From: Robertmurraya sp047302285
GTDB lineage: Bacteria; Bacillota; Bacilli; Bacillales; Cytobacillaceae
Length of the DNA stretch: 64,000 nt
Assembly: GCF_047302285.1 (NCBI RefSeq)
Contig: NZ_CP154845.1
Coordinates: 4,402,001-4,466,000, forward strand
Reading direction: 5' to 3'
In this document: in pieces, positions 26,984 through 36,410 of the stretch
Layout: the number at the start of each line of letters is the position of its first letter
Numbering within the stretch: position 1 is the stretch's first letter
Position numbers and translations under genes: made by a program
The notes under the pieces: model-generated
Database searches by the model: none
Seen by the model: only the letters and a program-made list of their open reading frames with translations
Told to the model about the DNA's origin: nothing

Positions 26984-28100
26984 ACTTCGCTCTTTCCTAA
27001 CGATGCTTGGGATTATTATTGGGGTTGCATCAGTCATTACATTAGTCGGAGTTGGACAAGGTTCTTCTCAATCTGTTACAGACGAAATTGGAAGCCTTGG
27101 AACAAATCTATTAACGCTCAGTGTTACCGACACTGAGTCGGTCCAAATAGAAGTTGATGATCTAGGGCTCATTGAGGAGCTAAATGCTATCTCCGAGGTG
27201 GCACCTGTCGTTTCTGGAAGAGTGTTGGCCAAATATGATGAGAACGCGACCCAAGTTTCAATCACTGGAACCACATCCGCCTATTTATCTGTAAGGGGAT
27301 TGACCCTAAGTCAAGGCCGCTTTATATCAGACATGGAGCAGGAATTAAGACAAAAAGTCGTTGTCCTTGGCTCCGACACAGCAGACACGTTATTTCCGAG
27401 AGCGAACCCTGTTGGCGAAAGCATCAAAATTAATGGAGTCTCATATAAAGTGATTGGCGTTTTAGAATCAATAGGCAGTTCGCTAGGTTCAAGTGGAGAT
27501 AGTGTTATCTTCGCTCCTCTATCTACTACGCAAAGATTAATTCAGGATACAACCATTGGGACCGTTTATTTGAACACTGAAAATAGTGACTCGGTCAATT
27601 TTGCGAAGTTACAAATCCAGGGAGTTATGACAACTTTATTTCCAAATTTGAGTGATTCTTACTCTATTTCAAGCCAAGAAGATTTAATGGAGACGATGAG
27701 TTCTGTATCCGATACGATGACGCTTATGCTTGGTGGCATTGCAAGTATTTCCTTACTTGTCGGTGGAATTGGCGTTATGAACATCATGCTTGTATCCGTA
27801 TCAGAACGAACAAAGGAAATTGGAATTCGTAAAGCTATTGGAGCGAAAAGAAAGTCTATATTGTTACAGTTCCTCATTGAAGCGGTCGTTTTAAGTATGA
27901 TCGGTGGCTTAATCGGTATTCTTTTAGGAATCGGCATTTCAAAACTACTAGAAATATTTGCTAGTATGACGATCTCGTATTCCTTAAACGTAACCTTAAT
28001 TGCTTTCTTATTTTCTTGCGCCATTGGGATTATTTTTGGCGTGTTCCCTGCCAATAAAGCTTCGAAGCTAGATCCAATCCAAGCTTTGCGGCAGGAATAA
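26931..28100 (+). CDS. ABC transporter permease (YknZ/MacB-type)
   Basis: 389 aa from TTG at 26931, chosen because GGAGG lies 8 nt upstream and the N-terminus then reads MNLIDSIKMALKSIKNNKLR as in the family. The start overlaps the ATPase gene by 53 bp. Four membrane segments (one N-terminal, three C-terminal) flank the extracytoplasmic MacB core domain. The motif NIMLVSVSERTKEIGIRKAIGA is the FtsX/MacB signature. Works with the adaptor and ATPase as a mechanotransmission-type exporter. Confidence 0.9.
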   Translation: MNLIDSIKMALKSIKNNKLRSFLTMLGIIIGVASVITLVGVGQGSSQSVTDEIGSLGTNLLTLSVTDTESVQIEVDDLGLIEELNAISEVAPVVSGRVLAKYDENATQVSITGTTSAYLSVRGLTLSQGRFISDMEQELRQKVVVLGSDTADTLFPRANPVGESIKINGVSYKVIGVLESIGSSLGSSGDSVIFAPLSTTQRLIQDTTIGTVYLNTENSDSVNFAKLQIQGVMTTLFPNLSDSYSISSQEDLMETMSSVSDTMTLMLGGIASISLLVGGIGVMNIMLVSVSERTKEIGIRKAIGAKRKSILLQFLIEAVVLSMIGGLIGILLGIGISKLLEIFASMTISYSLNVTLIAFLFSCAIGIIFGVFPANKASKLDPIQALRQE

Positions 28101-28144
28101 TAAACATGGCACCTACAAAATGTAGGAAGCTTCCGGTTTGTCTC

Positions 28145-28440
28145 ATTCGATCTAACCATCTCTCACCCTTAAGCGGAATTTTTCCTGTTATCTCCTCAAT
28201 GAAGTCCCTTTTAGGGGAAATAACGGAAGATTTTCCGCTTATGGAAGGCAAAAGCGTTTATTTTGGCATTTTTCGAGGGAATAGCAGGAATTTTTCCTGT
28301 TATTTTTTCTGTGTAAATAATTCATTTTCATGCATGGGTTGAGAGTCAAAACTCATGAATGTTTTTATACCGATACTACTACCGTTTATACGAAGATTTC
28401 ATCGAACACTAATCCACAAGTCGAGGGAATTTATAAATCC
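28145..28440 (-). repeat. Interspersed repeat, copy 2 (inverted relative to 11005-11283)
   Basis: Reverse-complement copy of the AACAGGAAAAATTCC repeat, with the same order of internal blocks (TAAATTCCCTCGACTTGTGG, then AATAACAGGAAAAATTCCTG, then CCATAAGCGGAAAATCTTCC). It carries extra sequence (about 28320-28375) not found in copy 1. It fills most of the 28101-28519 gap. Confidence 0.8.
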
Positions 28441-28457
28441 CTGGAATAATAAAAATG

Positions 28458-28490
28458 GCTAACCATCTTACTGAATGCTTGATGGTTAGC
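28458..28490 (+). terminator. Hairpin before the small membrane protein gene
   Basis: GCTAACCATC ... GATGGTTAGC, a 10-bp stem with a 13-nt loop. It probably ends the efflux operon transcript or insulates the next gene. Confidence 0.55.
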
Positions 28491-28519
28491 TTCCATTCAT
28501 AATGTTGGGAGAGATTGAA

Positions 28520-28945
28520 ATGAAAAAAGTTAAAAAATGGGTTGGTATTTTAGCACTGGTATTCCTTATTTTACAATCCACCGTTGGAATTATTAATTAT
28601 ACTCAAACAGGTGCAAAACAAGGTTTTCCGAGTGGTATGGAGAGAATGAACTCTGGTGGTGGTATGCCACCGCAAATGAATAACACCGATCCCCAAGACG
28701 GCGCTACTGAAGATACTTCTGGAACGGTTTCGAGCACAGAGAGACCGGATATGCCTCAAAATGGTAAGATGCCTAATTTTAACAGTTTTGAACAATCGTC
28801 TGGTTCTTCTTCCTTTTTAAGAAACCTTGAAAATGGAGTAGTAGGTGTCATGATCGATGGTTTGTCCCTTTTACTGGCTGTGACATGGATTGGTCTATCC
28901 GTTTTAACGAGAAGACAAAATAAAAAGGTAACTCCAGAGGTTTAA
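28520..28945 (+). CDS. Small membrane protein with Gly/Met/Pro-rich external segment
   Basis: 141 aa from the ATG at 28520 (GGGAGAG upstream). An N-terminal membrane segment (about 7-28), a low-complexity Met/Gly/Asn/Pro/Thr-rich segment (about 35-95), and a second membrane segment near the C-terminus (about 108-130) followed by a basic tail. The family is not recognised. It lies between the efflux operon and a secreted cadherin-like protein and shares the Gly/Pro-rich style of the adaptor tail, so it may be an accessory part of the same envelope system (inference). Confidence 0.65.
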   Translation: MKKVKKWVGILALVFLILQSTVGIINYTQTGAKQGFPSGMERMNSGGGMPPQMNNTDPQDGATEDTSGTVSSTERPDMPQNGKMPNFNSFEQSSGSSSFLRNLENGVVGVMIDGLSLLLAVTWIGLSVLTRRQNKKVTPEV

Positions 28946-28965
28946 GTGCAAGGAGATGACTTAAA

Positions 28966-30336
28966 ATGAATTTAAAGAAAAAGGTCAAAGTCGTGACCGT
29001 TGGAACCTTCATTACATTGGCGAATATATACCCATATTCAGTTGACCATACAAGTGCTGAAGAAATATCTATTGTTGAAAACAGCTTACAACTAAAATCA
29101 TTATTCATTTCAGAAGTTCAATTGAATCAACCTTTTTCACCTGATGTAAGCTCCTATACAGCAAATGTAGCAAATGAAATTGATCGTATGAGCTTACAAT
29201 TCGAAACCATGGATGAGTCGTCAGCTGTAACGATTAACGGGGAATCTGTTGAAAGTGGCAACGAGACGATCCTCAACCTAGATACAGGAGAAAATATTTT
29301 TTACATTGTAGTGACTAATGGGACTGATACAAACACTTACACCATAACAGTTATGCGTGCACAAAATGACAATAATCAATTAGCAAACCTAACACTTACA
29401 AGTGGCAAACTTTCATTTGACCCAAATGTGACTCTTTATGAGGTAAAAGTAGATTCCGAGATAAATACTGTCACGATCAAACCAGAAGTAGCGGCTAACA
29501 CATCTACTGTAAAAATTAACGGAACTGTCGTTGGTGAAGAAGGATTTACGATGGAGCTTCCGGTCGGTATCTCTACGGTAAGCATAATCGTAACTGCAGA
29601 AGATGGTGCAGAGAGAACGTACCAAATTACGTTTACTAGAACAGAAGAAAAAAACAATTCCAATGAGAACACAGGAAAACAGCCTTCACAGAATACCGAC
29701 TCTAATAGTGAGCTAATAGAACGTCCTATACAAAACACCGATTCTAATAGTAATCAAACACAACGTCCGGATTTACCACAACAATCGCAAAATAATAGGA
29801 CAACATCTACCCTGTCTGGTGGCGGTGGGTTTGATACTGAGGTAGTAAAACAGACAAAAGCAAACCTTACATCCTTAACTGTTTCTGATGGGACTTGGAA
29901 TAAATCTTTTAGCCAAGATGTATACACCTATCACATTGAAGTAGAAAATAATATTTCAAGTGTAACGATTTCTGGAAGTCCCGAGGAAAGTGATGCAAAA
30001 CTGACGATTGAAGGGATTGAAGCAACAAACAGCTCCACAGTAGCAATTGGTAACACTTCTAAAACTGTTATTTCTGTTGCTGTCACCTATGAAAACGATC
30101 GAAAAACCTATGTCCTCATATTTGATAAAAACATTTCTGAGGAAGAAACAGGGAATGAGGTAGAGGATGAATCCGGTACAATGGGAGAGGACAATAATGC
30201 AGAGACACCTTCTACTGATGAGGTTAGCACACAACCAGAAAGAGGACCAAATAGAACTGAAATGAATGCAGGCTTTGAACAATCAGCAGAAACCACTTCT
30301 TTCTGGCAAAAGATTTTATCGTTTTTTGGATTTTAA
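28966..30336 (+). CDS. Secreted protein with cadherin-like beta-sandwich repeats
   Basis: 456 aa, preceded by AAGGAG. Signal sequence about residues 1-38. Three beta-sandwich repeats of the cadherin-like (PF12733) type, near 45-130, 130-225 and 300-390, show the recurrent L..L..S.G....F......Y...V and TYTITVMRA pattern. An Asn/Gln-rich linker (about 226-290) separates repeats two and three. The C-terminus is acidic, then ends in a hydrophobic FWQKILSFFGF. There is no LPXTG motif. Possibly a surface or secreted partner of the efflux system, 20 bp after the membrane protein gene. Confidence 0.75.
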   Translation: MNLKKKVKVVTVGTFITLANIYPYSVDHTSAEEISIVENSLQLKSLFISEVQLNQPFSPDVSSYTANVANEIDRMSLQFETMDESSAVTINGESVESGNETILNLDTGENIFYIVVTNGTDTNTYTITVMRAQNDNNQLANLTLTSGKLSFDPNVTLYEVKVDSEINTVTIKPEVAANTSTVKINGTVVGEEGFTMELPVGISTVSIIVTAEDGAERTYQITFTRTEEKNNSNENTGKQPSQNTDSNSELIERPIQNTDSNSNQTQRPDLPQQSQNNRTTSTLSGGGGFDTEVVKQTKANLTSLTVSDGTWNKSFSQDVYTYHIEVENNISSVTISGSPEESDAKLTIEGIEATNSSTVAIGNTSKTVISVAVTYENDRKTYVLIFDKNISEEETGNEVEDESGTMGEDNNAETPSTDEVSTQPERGPNRTEMNAGFEQSAETTSFWQKILSFFGF

Positions 30337-30342
30337 GAACCT

Positions 30343-30390
30343 AAATTGGGCAGGAATAGGGAGCGTATTGCCTCTTCCTGCCTTAATTTA
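30343..30390 (+). terminator. Hairpin after the cadherin-like gene
   Basis: CTAAATTGGGCAGGAA ... TTCCTGCCTTAATTTAA, a long stem directly after the stop. Confidence 0.6.
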
Positions 30391-30457
30391 AGATTGAGCA
30401 GGATTGTTTGGTACCACAAAACATTGTTAGTGATTTTTTTCTCGCCAACAAAAGTAA

Positions 30458-30484
30458 AAACAGATGCTGAGCACCTGTTTTATT
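30458..30484. terminator. Bidirectional terminator before licH
   Basis: AAAACAGATGC tga GCACCTGTTTT with T-runs on both strands, between the convergent cadherin-like and licH genes. Confidence 0.75.
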
Positions 30485-30511
30485 TTTTGTAAATATCGAT
30501 ATTTATTCAAC

Positions 30512-32005
30512 CTAAAAACTAAGATCTTCTCCGTTCGTTGCAATCACTTTCTTGTACCAATCAAATGATTTTTTCTTCGTTCTTTTTAATGTTCCATTTC
30601 CTTCATCATCCATATCTACATAAATGAAGCCATATCGTTTTTTCATCTCTCCAGTTCCTGCTGAAACCAAATCAATGCAACCCCACGGTGTGTAACCCAT
30701 CAATTCAACACCATCTAAAGTAACCGCCTTTTTCATTTCTGCAATATGATCACGGAAATATTCGATCCGATAATCGTCCTCTACATAGCCATTTTCATCC
30801 GGCTCATCCATCGTTCCCATTCCGTTTTCTACAATAAAAAGTGGTTTTTGATACCTGTCATACAATTCAGATAGGGTGTATCTTAGCCCAACTGGGTCAA
30901 TCGCCCAACCCCACTCTGTTTTTTCTACGAAAGGATTTGTATCCCCCATTTGCCCACCGGTATCGGTATTCTGAACGATTTCAGTATGGTATACACTGCT
31001 ACGATAATAACTAAATGCTAAAAAATCTGAAGGATTTGCTTTAAGTATTTCGTCATCCCCTGGTTCTTTATGGATCGTTACTCCCATCTCTTCAAAAAAG
31101 CGGTCGGCGTAAGATGGATAATATCCCCGCATCATCACATCAGAATAAATCAGAGCACCTCTACGATAATCTAAAGCTCCAAATACATTTTCAGGCTTAC
31201 AATCTTTCGGGTAAATACAACTTAATGCCACCATACAGCCAATCTTTGCATCTGGAATGATCTCGTGACAGAGCTTATTGGCAAGTGCACTCGCAACAAA
31301 CATATGATGCTTGGCTTGATAACGTACCTGCGCGGTAGCCTCTCTTGTTCCCATAAAAGCATAACCATTTAATACATTTATTTCATTAATCGTGATCCAA
31401 TGCTTAACTAAATCTTTATATCTTGTAAAAACTTCTTTGCACATTCTTAAAAAACAATCAATGGTCTCACGACTGCCCCAACCATTAAAATGCTCCGCCA
31501 AATATGCAGGAGTTTCAAAATGATAAAGCGTGACTAATGGTTCGATATTGTATTTTTTACACTCTTTAAAAACTTCTTCATAAAATTTTAACCCTTCTTC
31601 ATTCGGTTGTTCTCCTTCAATTCCACCTTTTGGGAAAATACGGGACCAACTAAGAGATAAGCGGAAACTCTTAAAACCCATTTCTCCAAAAAGAGCAATA
31701 TCTTCTTTATAATGGTAGTAAAAATCAACCGCTTTATGGCTTGGATAATAAACATTTTCATCAATATAGCCTGATGCCCCTTCTGGTATCGTATCAATTT
31801 TGGGATCCCCAGTAGGTCGTCGGTTTACCATTGTTTTAGTGCCATCTTTTAACTGGATCGTAATTTTTCTTGGCCGTTCTGCAGAACCGTTTGTTATAAA
31901 GTCACTTGTGGCAAGCCCTCTTCCGCCTTCATTGTACCCACCTTCATATTGGTTTGCAGCTACTGCTCCGCCCCATAAAAAATTTTCTGGGAATGTTTTT
32001 TTCAT
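30512..32005 (-). CDS. licH: 6-phospho-beta-glucosidase (GH1)
   Basis: 497 aa GH1 enzyme. Acid/base Glu208 in ITINEIN, nucleophile Glu393 in IVENGMG. Ser448, Lys456 and Tyr458 (in DLVSAGTGEMKKRYG) form the phosphate-binding set of 6-phospho-beta-glucosidases. Cleaves cellobiose- or lichenan-oligosaccharide-6-phosphates imported by the lic PTS. Last gene of licB-licC-licA-licH. B. subtilis LicH belongs to GH4, so this is a functional equivalent rather than an orthologue; the symbol is used by position only. Confidence 0.85.
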   Translation of the reverse strand: MKKTFPENFLWGGAVAANQYEGGYNEGGRGLATSDFITNGSAERPRKITIQLKDGTKTMVNRRPTGDPKIDTIPEGASGYIDENVYYPSHKAVDFYYHYKEDIALFGEMGFKSFRLSLSWSRIFPKGGIEGEQPNEEGLKFYEEVFKECKKYNIEPLVTLYHFETPAYLAEHFNGWGSRETIDCFLRMCKEVFTRYKDLVKHWITINEINVLNGYAFMGTREATAQVRYQAKHHMFVASALANKLCHEIIPDAKIGCMVALSCIYPKDCKPENVFGALDYRRGALIYSDVMMRGYYPSYADRFFEEMGVTIHKEPGDDEILKANPSDFLAFSYYRSSVYHTEIVQNTDTGGQMGDTNPFVEKTEWGWAIDPVGLRYTLSELYDRYQKPLFIVENGMGTMDEPDENGYVEDDYRIEYFRDHIAEMKKAVTLDGVELMGYTPWGCIDLVSAGTGEMKKRYGFIYVDMDDEGNGTLKRTKKKSFDWYKKVIATNGEDLSF

Positions 32006-32100
32006 TGAAGTTCAATTCCTTTCTATTGAAAACGAATTAATAGGTGCAAATAAACGATATCTTGAATAAAAAAAGCCCAAAAAATTGGGCAGGATTTGTT

Positions 32101-32436
32101 TTAAACCTTCTTGATCAATTGATGCAAGTCGATGATTTCTCTAGCAAAATCTTTAATGGTCAATGTCGTCATCAAATGGTCTTGCGCATGAATCATAATA
32201 AGAGGAATTTCGAATTCCGCTCCGCCTGCTTCCTTTTGGATTAAATCTGTTTGAACATGATGTGCTTCATTGAATGCAGCATCTGCTTCAGTCAGTTTTA
32301 TTTCGGCCTCATCAAAATTACCTTTTTTAGCTTCTTGCATCGCTTCCATAGCAAAGCTTTTTGCATTTCCAGCATGAAGGATTAATTGAAATGCAAGATT
32401 ATAGAGTTCTTCTTTGTTCATGATTGAATGATTCAT
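32101..32436 (-). CDS. licA: PTS lactose/cellobiose-type EIIA
   Basis: 111 aa, all-helical trimeric EIIA. Phospho-acceptor His83 lies in MIHAQDHLMT and the metal-binding Asp86 is in the same motif. It transfers phosphate from HPr to LicB. Located between licC and the GH1 gene; AAGG lies 9 nt before the ATG. Confidence 0.9.
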   Translation of the reverse strand: MNHSIMNKEELYNLAFQLILHAGNAKSFAMEAMQEAKKGNFDEAEIKLTEADAAFNEAHHVQTDLIQKEAGGAEFEIPLIMIHAQDHLMTTLTIKDFAREIIDLHQLIKKV

Positions 32437-32548
32437 GATTAACAGCCTTTCTTATGATATTAGGAAAGAAAGATTCACCTCTCCTGGCAATTTTTTCGTC
32501 AATGTATAATGAGACAGGCACTAGTCAAACTAATGCCTACTCACTTTC

Positions 32549-33889
32549 TTATGCGATAACATCTTTCTTTTCACTAGTGTTCATCGCATCTTCTTCTCTC
32601 TTCTTCGCCTTATCATACATTTTGAAGAATGGAAGATAAATTAAGAATGAAATCACAATGTTTACGATATTCATGATTGCACCTGAAATATGTCCGCCAC
32701 TAGCAAGATACCCCGAGATAATTGGCGGCATCGTCCAAGGTACTGCAATCCCTACAGGTTTTGCTACCCATCCGATATCCATTCCAATGAAAGTTACAAT
32801 GACGGTAACAATTGAAGTCACGACGAATGGAATGATCATAATTGGGTTTAACACAATTGGCATACCAAAGATTAATGGTTCATTAATATTAAAGATACCC
32901 GGCCCAAATGCCAAACGACCAAGACTTTTCATTTGTTGAGATTTTGCAAACAATATCATTGCGAGAACCAAACCAAATGTTACTCCCGTTCCACCAATAT
33001 GGACAAAATTGTCCCAGAATTGTTGTGTTACAATGTGTGGGACAGGTTGACCAGCTTCATAGGCAGCCATATTGTCACCCATAGCACCAAACCAAATTGG
33101 TTCCATTACGCTTTTAACGATGTTTGTACCGTGTAAACCAGTAGACCATAGCACTGTTACAAATATTTCAGCAACAATGGTTCCACCTAGAGTAAGACCT
33201 ACCATTTTTAGCGGGTCACCTAAAAGAGTCGTAACTAAGCCATTGATGCTTTCATAAGGTGTTAATTCTACAAGTAAACGGATTCCCCAAACGACAAGAA
33301 AAACGATAAGCCCTGGAATTAAGGCCGCAAATGATTTACCAACACTTGGTGGTACACCTGCTGGCATTTTAATGACAATATCCTTTTTGACGACCCAACG
33401 ATAAATTTCAGTTGATATTATGGCAAAAAGTAATGCAACAAACAAACCTTTACTGCTTAAGAACGCCTTTGAAATAGTACCCGTTACCAAAATTCCTGCT
33501 TCAGCTCCAGCTGGCGTATACATAAAACTAAATGGTGTGGTTAATAGAAAAGCAGAAACCGAGATAGTACCCGCACTCATTGCATCAAGCTTATAGCTTT
33601 CTGCTAATCGGTAAGCTACAGCGAACGATGCGATAATTGACATGATGTTAAACGTTGCATCTACTGGATAACTTAATTTAGCTGACCAGGTTGGACCAAA
33701 AATGGAAGTCATCCAGTCTGCATAACCTGGAATTGGAAAGTTAGCGATAATTAAGAATAATGAACCAATAACAATGAAAGGCATCGTCGCGATGAGACCA
33801 TCACGAAGAGCCAATAAATGCCTTTGTGCACCAATTTTGGCTGCAACAGGCATGACTTTTTCTTCTAGAACTCTGTTGAATTTCCCCAT
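32549..33889 (-). CDS. licC: PTS cellobiose/lichenan-type EIIC
   Basis: 446 aa integral membrane permease, about ten membrane segments, with the family N-terminus and the motif FNINEPLIFGMPIVLNPI near residue 340. Imports beta-glucosides while the EIIB protein phosphorylates them. 17 bp after licB. Confidence 0.93.
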   Translation of the reverse strand: MGKFNRVLEEKVMPVAAKIGAQRHLLALRDGLIATMPFIVIGSLFLIIANFPIPGYADWMTSIFGPTWSAKLSYPVDATFNIMSIIASFAVAYRLAESYKLDAMSAGTISVSAFLLTTPFSFMYTPAGAEAGILVTGTISKAFLSSKGLFVALLFAIISTEIYRWVVKKDIVIKMPAGVPPSVGKSFAALIPGLIVFLVVWGIRLLVELTPYESINGLVTTLLGDPLKMVGLTLGGTIVAEIFVTVLWSTGLHGTNIVKSVMEPIWFGAMGDNMAAYEAGQPVPHIVTQQFWDNFVHIGGTGVTFGLVLAMILFAKSQQMKSLGRLAFGPGIFNINEPLIFGMPIVLNPIMIIPFVVTSIVTVIVTFIGMDIGWVAKPVGIAVPWTMPPIISGYLASGGHISGAIMNIVNIVISFLIYLPFFKMYDKAKKREEDAMNTSEKKDVIA

Positions 33890-33906
33890 ATTCTTTTTCC
33901 CCTTTG

Positions 33907-34215
33907 TTATTTGTTATTCACTAGATTTATCGCTGTTTTGAGAACTTCTTCTCCATTACACGTACCGTAGTGAATTGGATTGATTGAATCCACAGGAATA
34001 CCTTTTTCATCACCTAATGTTTTCATTTTCCCAAGTAGGTATCGAACTTGTGGTCCTAAAAGAAGAACATCGGCATTGTCTATATGTTGATTAACGGCAT
34101 TAGCTGGCACAGCCCAAATTTTCCCTTCTAAACCTTGTACTTCAGCTACTTTCTCCATTTTAGTCACCAATAAGCTTGTACTCATTCCCGCTGCACAGCA
34201 TAATAAAATATTCAT
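33907..34215 (-). CDS. licB: PTS cellobiose/lichenan-type EIIB
   Basis: 102 aa. Phospho-acceptor Cys7 stands before the AAGMSTSLL loop. First gene of the lic operon, preceded by GGGGGAAT. Delivers phosphate to the sugar passing through LicC. Confidence 0.93.
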   Translation of the reverse strand: MNILLCCAAGMSTSLLVTKMEKVAEVQGLEGKIWAVPANAVNQHIDNADVLLLGPQVRYLLGKMKTLGDEKGIPVDSINPIHYGTCNGEEVLKTAINLVNNK

Positions 34216-34309
34216 AATTTTATTCCCCCTATATCCATAAAAGTTATTTTGAAAAAATCTAAACCATCTTTTTTAAAAATGTTTATTTACTTTCTATATT
34301 TAGTTTATG

Positions 34310-34323
34310 TTGAAAGCGTTTCA
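34310..34323. promoter_or_regulatory. CcpA cre box of the lic operon
   Basis: TTGAAAGCGTTTCA matches the cre consensus TGNAANCGNWNNCA closely. Predicts carbon catabolite repression, as known for B. subtilis lic. Confidence 0.75.
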
Positions 34324-34334
34324 TTTTACAGAAA

Positions 34335-34364
34335 CGATTTTTCCGTTAGCTAACGGAAAAATCG
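34335..34364. promoter_or_regulatory. Probable LicR binding site (perfect palindrome)
   Basis: A perfect 30-bp inverted repeat centred on GTTAGCTAAC with TTTTTCC/GGAAAAA arms, upstream of licB. The position fits an activator site for LicR; binding is inferred. Confidence 0.6.
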
Positions 34365-34408
34365 ATGATCTTATAATGGTATTATCCTCCGATAATATGC
34401 TCATAACC

Positions 34409-34437
34409 AAAAAAGGGTATCCCGTTTGGAATACCCT
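34409..34437 (-). terminator. licR terminator
   Basis: On the minus strand GAGGGTATTCC aaac GGGATACCCTTTTTT, a strong stem with a T-run after the licR stop. Confidence 0.85.
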
Positions 34438-34487
34438 CATTCTTTCTATTCATAATTAATAGTAACCATTGCCTAAGTTGAAAACTG

Positions 34488-36410
34488 TTACGATTCATTT
34501 AGAATCTTGATTATTTCTTCAGCTGATTCACTCTTTAGAAGTTTTTGGACTGCTGTACTGTTTTCAAGTAGAGCAATGAGTTTATGATACATTCTTTCCA
34601 GATCATCTTCAGGTACTTTTCTTATATTTAACAAACAGACAAATTGAACCATATGTTTATCCGTCCATTCAATCGGCTTCTTTAATGTACACACTGTCCA
34701 AAAGGTTTCATCTGTTACCGGTGTTAGTGGATGAGGGATAGCTACCAGATTCCCAAAATTGGTTGGGGCGAGCGCTTCCCTTTCCAACACCGAATTCACG
34801 TAATCTTTAGAGACAAGTTTTTGCTTATATAATTCTTTACATAGAAAATGGATGACGCTTTCTTTATCCTGAAAGTCTTTATGAATAAACACTCTTGATT
34901 CGTCTAAATAGCTCTGTTTCTCAGACTCTTTTACAGACGATAGTCCTTCGCGGATATTAGCAATATCCCCTTCTCCTAAAAAGGTATTAACCACTTTTAT
35001 CGGAACACCTATCTCTTCTTTAATTGGAATCGTACTAATAATAAAATCAATAGAAGATAGGTCGTATTCGTTTAATTGATAATAATTCGTTGTCGCCACA
35101 ATTTCGATTTCATCTTTAAATTCATTTTTCAAACGATAAAACAAAAGCTTTGCGCTTCCAACGCCAGACGCACACACCACAATGACCCGCTTTGTCCTTT
35201 TATGCCTTGTCTTCATTCTTTCTAATGCTACACCGATATGTAGGGCAATATAAGCAATTTCGTGTTCCCCTACCTCAATATGCAAATATTCTTCGATACA
35301 TCTGCTTGCTATAGCAGCCCCCTCAAAGGCACTAGGATATTTCCTTTTTATCTCGTCTAATAATGGATTTCGAATGTTCATGTTATAGCGCAACCGGTTC
35401 ATCGCTGGCCGAATATGCAGACTCAGCGCTTGAATAAATTCGGAATCATCATGAAGATCCCAATTTAATTCGGTTTTCAATCTATCCAGCATGCACTGAA
35501 TGATGGTACCTAACTCATCAAATTTACCAAATTCATCTAACGTATTCTTATGAATTAATTTTGTCCCCAACAAATGAACAATAATATAATCAATCTCAGA
35601 TTTAGGAAATTCTAACCCTGTGAACTCCTCTACCTTTTTTACGATTTCATTGGCTACTATTCTTTCAAAGGGGTATTTTCCTGTTAAATCGTGTTCAAGA
35701 TATTCTATGACAAAGCCTTCTTCAATTCTCTTGCATCCAATTGTAATATGGGTTGCAAGATTTTCAAGAGCAATGTCAGATATCTCAATTTTGTATTCAT
35801 TCACCTTTTTTATAATCGTTTCTTTTATTTTATCAAATAGTTTTTCATTCAAAAGTTGAAAAGAAGGACTGTCAATGTTCAAATTGCTATTTCGGATTAA
35901 AATATAATTTGAAAAACATAGTCGTTTCATATATTCATTACCTTCAGCCTGCGTTCCATAATGCGGTCTAGAAACTAACTTCAAATCATAGCTTTCCAAT
36001 ATTTCACGGACCATTTTTAAATCATTTTGAAGCTTAGGCTTTGAAATAAATAGTTCTTCCTCAAGACTTTCTAATTTTATTGGTTCTTTTTCTAATAGAA
36101 ATCGTTTTAATATATACAAGACCCGATTTGCCTGTTCGGAAAAATCGACTTGATGCTCTTTCATCAAATCATCGGCATGAGGATGGAACGCTGCTTCAAA
36201 GACTTCAAAATCCTTTATCGTTAATTGATATCCTTTTCCACGAATCGATTCAATTATTATTCCTAACGAAGACTGGGATTGCAGTTCTTTTATCTCGGTG
36301 CGAATCGTTCTGTCACTCACACCAAGTTCCTTCGCTATCCATTCGGCCGTAACAGGTTCCTTCTCCTTCATTAAGGACAACACAATATCTTTTTGTCGTT
36401 TCGAGACCAT
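34488..36410 (-). CDS. licR: LicR, PRD-containing activator of the lic operon
   Basis: 640 aa. N-terminal HTH (residues 1-60, VTAEWIAKELGVSDRTIRTEI), an Mga-like second HTH, two PTS regulation domains with conserved histidines (THITIG near 217, LHIRPAMNRL and ALHIGVALERM near 330-395), an EIIB-like domain (IVVCASGVGSAKLL near 410) and an EIIA-like C-terminal domain (AIPHPLTPV near 560). This is the full LicR/ManR layout, in which phosphorylation by HPr activates and by EIIB inhibits. AAGGAAGG precedes the ATG. It directly precedes licBCAH, as in B. subtilis. Confidence 0.93.
   Translation of the reverse strand: MVSKRQKDIVLSLMKEKEPVTAEWIAKELGVSDRTIRTEIKELQSQSSLGIIIESIRGKGYQLTIKDFEVFEAAFHPHADDLMKEHQVDFSEQANRVLYILKRFLLEKEPIKLESLEEELFISKPKLQNDLKMVREILESYDLKLVSRPHYGTQAEGNEYMKRLCFSNYILIRNSNLNIDSPSFQLLNEKLFDKIKETIIKKVNEYKIEISDIALENLATHITIGCKRIEEGFVIEYLEHDLTGKYPFERIVANEIVKKVEEFTGLEFPKSEIDYIIVHLLGTKLIHKNTLDEFGKFDELGTIIQCMLDRLKTELNWDLHDDSEFIQALSLHIRPAMNRLRYNMNIRNPLLDEIKRKYPSAFEGAAIASRCIEEYLHIEVGEHEIAYIALHIGVALERMKTRHKRTKRVIVVCASGVGSAKLLFYRLKNEFKDEIEIVATTNYYQLNEYDLSSIDFIISTIPIKEEIGVPIKVVNTFLGEGDIANIREGLSSVKESEKQSYLDESRVFIHKDFQDKESVIHFLCKELYKQKLVSKDYVNSVLEREALAPTNFGNLVAIPHPLTPVTDETFWTVCTLKKPIEWTDKHMVQFVCLLNIRKVPEDDLERMYHKLIALLENSTAVQKLLKSESAEEIIKILNES

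Larger units (their letters stand above)
34216..34487. promoter_or_regulatory. lic operon control region
   Basis: Contains a cre box (34310-34323), a perfect 30-bp palindrome that is the probable LicR site (34335-34364), and the licR terminator (34409-34437). Confidence 0.75.

Noticed and set aside
27659..28251. Minus-strand frames across the permease end and the repeat
   Set aside because: Antisense of a clear ABC permease gene and of the interspersed repeat; no coding features.
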